Origin: COE1 sp036310845
GTDB lineage: Bacteria > Bacillota > Clostridia > Lachnospirales > Lachnospiraceae
Reading direction: 5' to 3'
Assembly (NCBI GenBank): GCA_036310845.1
Contig: JAXJRB010000232.1
Span: forward strand, 1 to 7,086
Length of the DNA stretch: 7,086 bases
Under the pieces are notes generated by a model. That model did no database searches. It was not told the DNA's origin and saw only the letters and a program-made list of their open reading frames with translations. Both the position numbers and the translations under genes were made by a program. Below are positions 5,423 through 7,086 of this stretch, piece after piece. Each line of letters opens with the position of its first letter. Position 1 is the stretch's first letter.

Positions 5423-6718
5423 ATGGAAATTAAACGTGAATACTATTTAGACAAGTTAATAAAAAGACAAAATAATGGATTAATAAAGGTTATAACAGGT
5501 ATTAGAAGATGTGGAAAATCGTATTTGTTAAATACTCTTTTTTATAATTATTTGCTAGAGAGCGGTGTAGATAAGGAACATATCATTCGTTTTGCATTTG
5601 ATTCCGCAGATGATCTTCACCTTATTGGCGAAAGTCTTATTAGTGTAGAGAAAGAAAAAAGAGGTGTAAATCCAGAGTTATTTATGGAGTATATTCGCTC
5701 TCAAACATCTAGTGAAGGGAAATATTATTTACTTCTAGATGAGGTGCAATTACTCGATTGCTTTGAATCTGTTCTGAATGGATACTTGCGTAAGGATAAT
5801 ATGGATGTGTATGTCACAGGAAGTAATGCAAAGTTTTTGTCAAAGGATATTATCACTGAATTTGCAGGGCGTGGTGACGAAATTCATATGTATCCATTAA
5901 GCTTTGCGGAATTTATGTCTGTGTATAAAGGCGATAAGTATGAAGGTCTGTCCGAATACATGCTCTATGGTGGGATTCCGCTTGTAGTTCTGAGAGAGGG
6001 CGCAAACGAAAAAGCAGCCGCATTACAAAATCTGTTTGATGAAATCTATATCACAGACATATTCAAGAGAAATAGAGTTAAGAACCAAGGTGAGCTGGAA
6101 GATTTGTTGAATATCTTATCTTCTGCAATCGGCTCTCTTACGAATCCGGAAAAATTGAAAAATACATTCAAGACAGTTAAAAAGTCAAGTATTACAGCGA
6201 AAACAATCAAGAAATATTTAGATTATTTTGAAGATTCATTTTTGATAGAGTCTGCTCAAAGATATGACATCAAGGGTAAGGCTTATATTGAAACTCCAAA
6301 AAAATATTATTTTTCAGATTTGGGACTTCGTAATGCGCGAATAAATTTTCGACAGTTTGAGCAGACACATTCTATGGAGAATGTTATTTATAATGAGCTT
6401 CGCATGCGTGGATATAGCGTGGATGTAGGTGTTGTGCCAATTGCAGAAAAGGATAAAGATGGAAAAGTAGTTCGAAAAGCTTTGGAAGTGGATTTTGTAT
6501 GTAACCTTGGTTCGGCAAGATATTATATCCAGTCCGCATATTCTCTTCCGGATGAAGCAAAGAGAAATCAAGAGATAAGACCATTTAGAAAAATAGATGA
6601 TTCCTTTAAGAAAATTGTAGTGACAAAAGATATTGTACCAATGCATTATGATGAGAACGGAATTTTGACAGTGAACATTTATGAGTTCTTGCTTAATCCG
6701 GGAAGTATTAACATGTGA
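5423..6718 (+). CDS. AAA_14-type ATPase with DUF4143 domain
   Basis: This 431-residue protein has an N-terminal AAA_14 ATPase domain: Walker A GIRRCGKS (26-33), Walker B YYLLLDEVQ (101-109), a sensor strand VYVTGSNAKFLS (129-140), and the family motif GRGDEIHMYPLSFAEF (149-164) followed by YMLYGGIP (179-186). The C-terminal DUF4143 part (about 205-372) carries YFSDLGLRNA (296-305), ENVIYNEL (319-326) and EVDFVC (355-360). It resembles a PD-(D/E)xK fold, but where ExK is expected there is YIQSAYS (368-374), so nuclease activity is doubtful. Length is normal for the family and no break is seen. ATG 5423 has AAAGGAG (5407-5413) nine bases upstream. The family is widespread in bacteria and archaea with no firmly established function. 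The gene lies 23 bases before the response regulator with no terminator between, so co-transcription is possible, though the two need not be linked in function. Confidence 0.93.
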   Translation: MEIKREYYLDKLIKRQNNGLIKVITGIRRCGKSYLLNTLFYNYLLESGVDKEHIIRFAFDSADDLHLIGESLISVEKEKRGVNPELFMEYIRSQTSSEGKYYLLLDEVQLLDCFESVLNGYLRKDNMDVYVTGSNAKFLSKDIITEFAGRGDEIHMYPLSFAEFMSVYKGDKYEGLSEYMLYGGIPLVVLREGANEKAAALQNLFDEIYITDIFKRNRVKNQGELEDLLNILSSAIGSLTNPEKLKNTFKTVKKSSITAKTIKKYLDYFEDSFLIESAQRYDIKGKAYIETPKKYYFSDLGLRNARINFRQFEQTHSMENVIYNELRMRGYSVDVGVVPIAEKDKDGKVVRKALEVDFVCNLGSARYYIQSAYSLPDEAKRNQEIRPFRKIDDSFKKIVVTKDIVPMHYDENGILTVNIYEFLLNPGSINM

Positions 6719-6741
6719 TAAAATAATTAGGGGTGAGTAAT

Positions 6742-7086
6742 ATGTACCGAATTGGAATTTGTGATGATGAAATAGAATTCTGTACAGAAATAGGAGAATT
6801 TGTACAAAAATATGCAGAGAAAGAAAAAATAACAGTTAAGACAGAGATATTTACCAGTGGAGAAGCACTCTTTGAAACGATGAATCATGAAAATACCTTT
6901 GACCTGCTATTTCTTGATATAGAGCTGGGAGGAATCAATGGTGTAGAGGTCGGACACAGACTGCGTGAAAAGGTAGAAAATGAAGCCATGCAAATCATAT
7001 ATGTTTCTTCAAAGGAAAGCTATGCCATGCAGCTTTTTCAAATAAGACCTTTTGATTTCCTGACAAAACCGGTAAATATGGAAAAA
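6742..7086 (+). CDS. LytTR-type response regulator, N-terminal part (runs off the window)
   Basis: The first 115 residues are visible and form a receiver domain: acidic pair D8-D9 (GICDDE), phosphate-accepting D59 in LLFLDIELGG, the switch serine at S89/S90 (IIYVSSKES) and the conserved lysine K109 in FLTKPV. The sequence SYAMQLFQIRPFDFLTKPV is typical of AgrA/LytR-type regulators, whose C-terminal LytTR DNA-binding domain would lie beyond the window end; that part is inferred. ATG 6742 follows AGGGGTGA (6729-6736). A partner GHKL-type histidine kinase would be expected downstream. No clear promoter is seen in the short gap after the ATPase gene. Confidence 0.88.
   Translation, partial: MYRIGICDDEIEFCTEIGEFVQKYAEKEKITVKTEIFTSGEALFETMNHENTFDLLFLDIELGGINGVEVGHRLREKVENEAMQIIYVSSKESYAMQLFQIRPFDFLTKPVNMEK

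Noticed and set aside
6314..6646. Long minus-strand frames opposite the ATPase genes and the membrane protein genes
   Set aside because: They lack ribosome binding sites and recognisable domains, and lie opposite well-supported genes with clear motifs; they are chance frames in AT-rich DNA.
6665..6697. TTGACA at 6665-6670 as -35 box of a promoter for the response regulator
   Set aside because: No acceptable -10 box lies 16-18 bases downstream; the nearest TTAAT is about 21 bases away.

Overview
The window is low-GC, densely coded DNA with strong AAGGAG-type ribosome binding sites, TTG as well as ATG starts and many AGA codons. This fits a Gram-positive Clostridia genome. The protein types (a Lachnospiraceae-like chemotaxis receptor, a PF09820/PF08011-type ATPase, an AAA_14/DUF4143 ATPase and a LytTR-type response regulator) suggest a gut Lachnospiraceae bacterium, though the genus cannot be told from the sequence. 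All real genes lie on the + strand.

Layout. Positions 1-533 hold the remains of a methyl-accepting chemotaxis receptor. Its first membrane segment is joined out of frame to the last part of its signalling domain, and a hairpin terminator (538-576) follows. A sigma-A promoter (597-625) then serves a 521-residue ATPase with a C-terminal PD-(D/E)xK nuclease-like domain (664-2229), which ends in its own terminator (2238-2283). The leader 2230-2578 follows. It holds two copies of a bipartite element, TGTAACGA-N15-GGACTTAT, at identical spacing. These look like -35/-10 boxes read by the ECF sigma factor encoded just downstream.

The central operon (2579-5206) has four genes: an ECF sigma factor (TTG start), a very short zf-HC2 anti-sigma factor ending in its membrane helix, a second zf-HC2 membrane protein with a large outer domain, and a third membrane protein. 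The third lacks the zinc-binding domain but has an outer domain recognisably related to that of the second. The inferred picture is a cell-envelope stress module. The short protein and the cytoplasmic part of the second protein would hold the sigma factor, the two related outer domains would sense or bind something outside, and the released sigma factor would activate its own two promoters. An 84-bp stretch with two hairpins, bounded by near-identical 14/15-bp direct repeats, separates the two zf-HC2 genes and looks like a small insertion.

After a terminator (5285-5330) comes an AAA_14/DUF4143 ATPase (5423-6718) with its own likely promoter. The left arm of the terminator is repeated, 20 of 24 bases, at the start of the ATPase transcript. 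The window ends inside a LytTR-type response regulator (6742 onward). No tRNA, rRNA, CRISPR array, transposase or integrase gene is visible.

The strongest leads are the paired ECF promoter signature, the three-membrane-protein architecture of the sigma operon with its shared outer domain, and the small hairpin insertion inside it.
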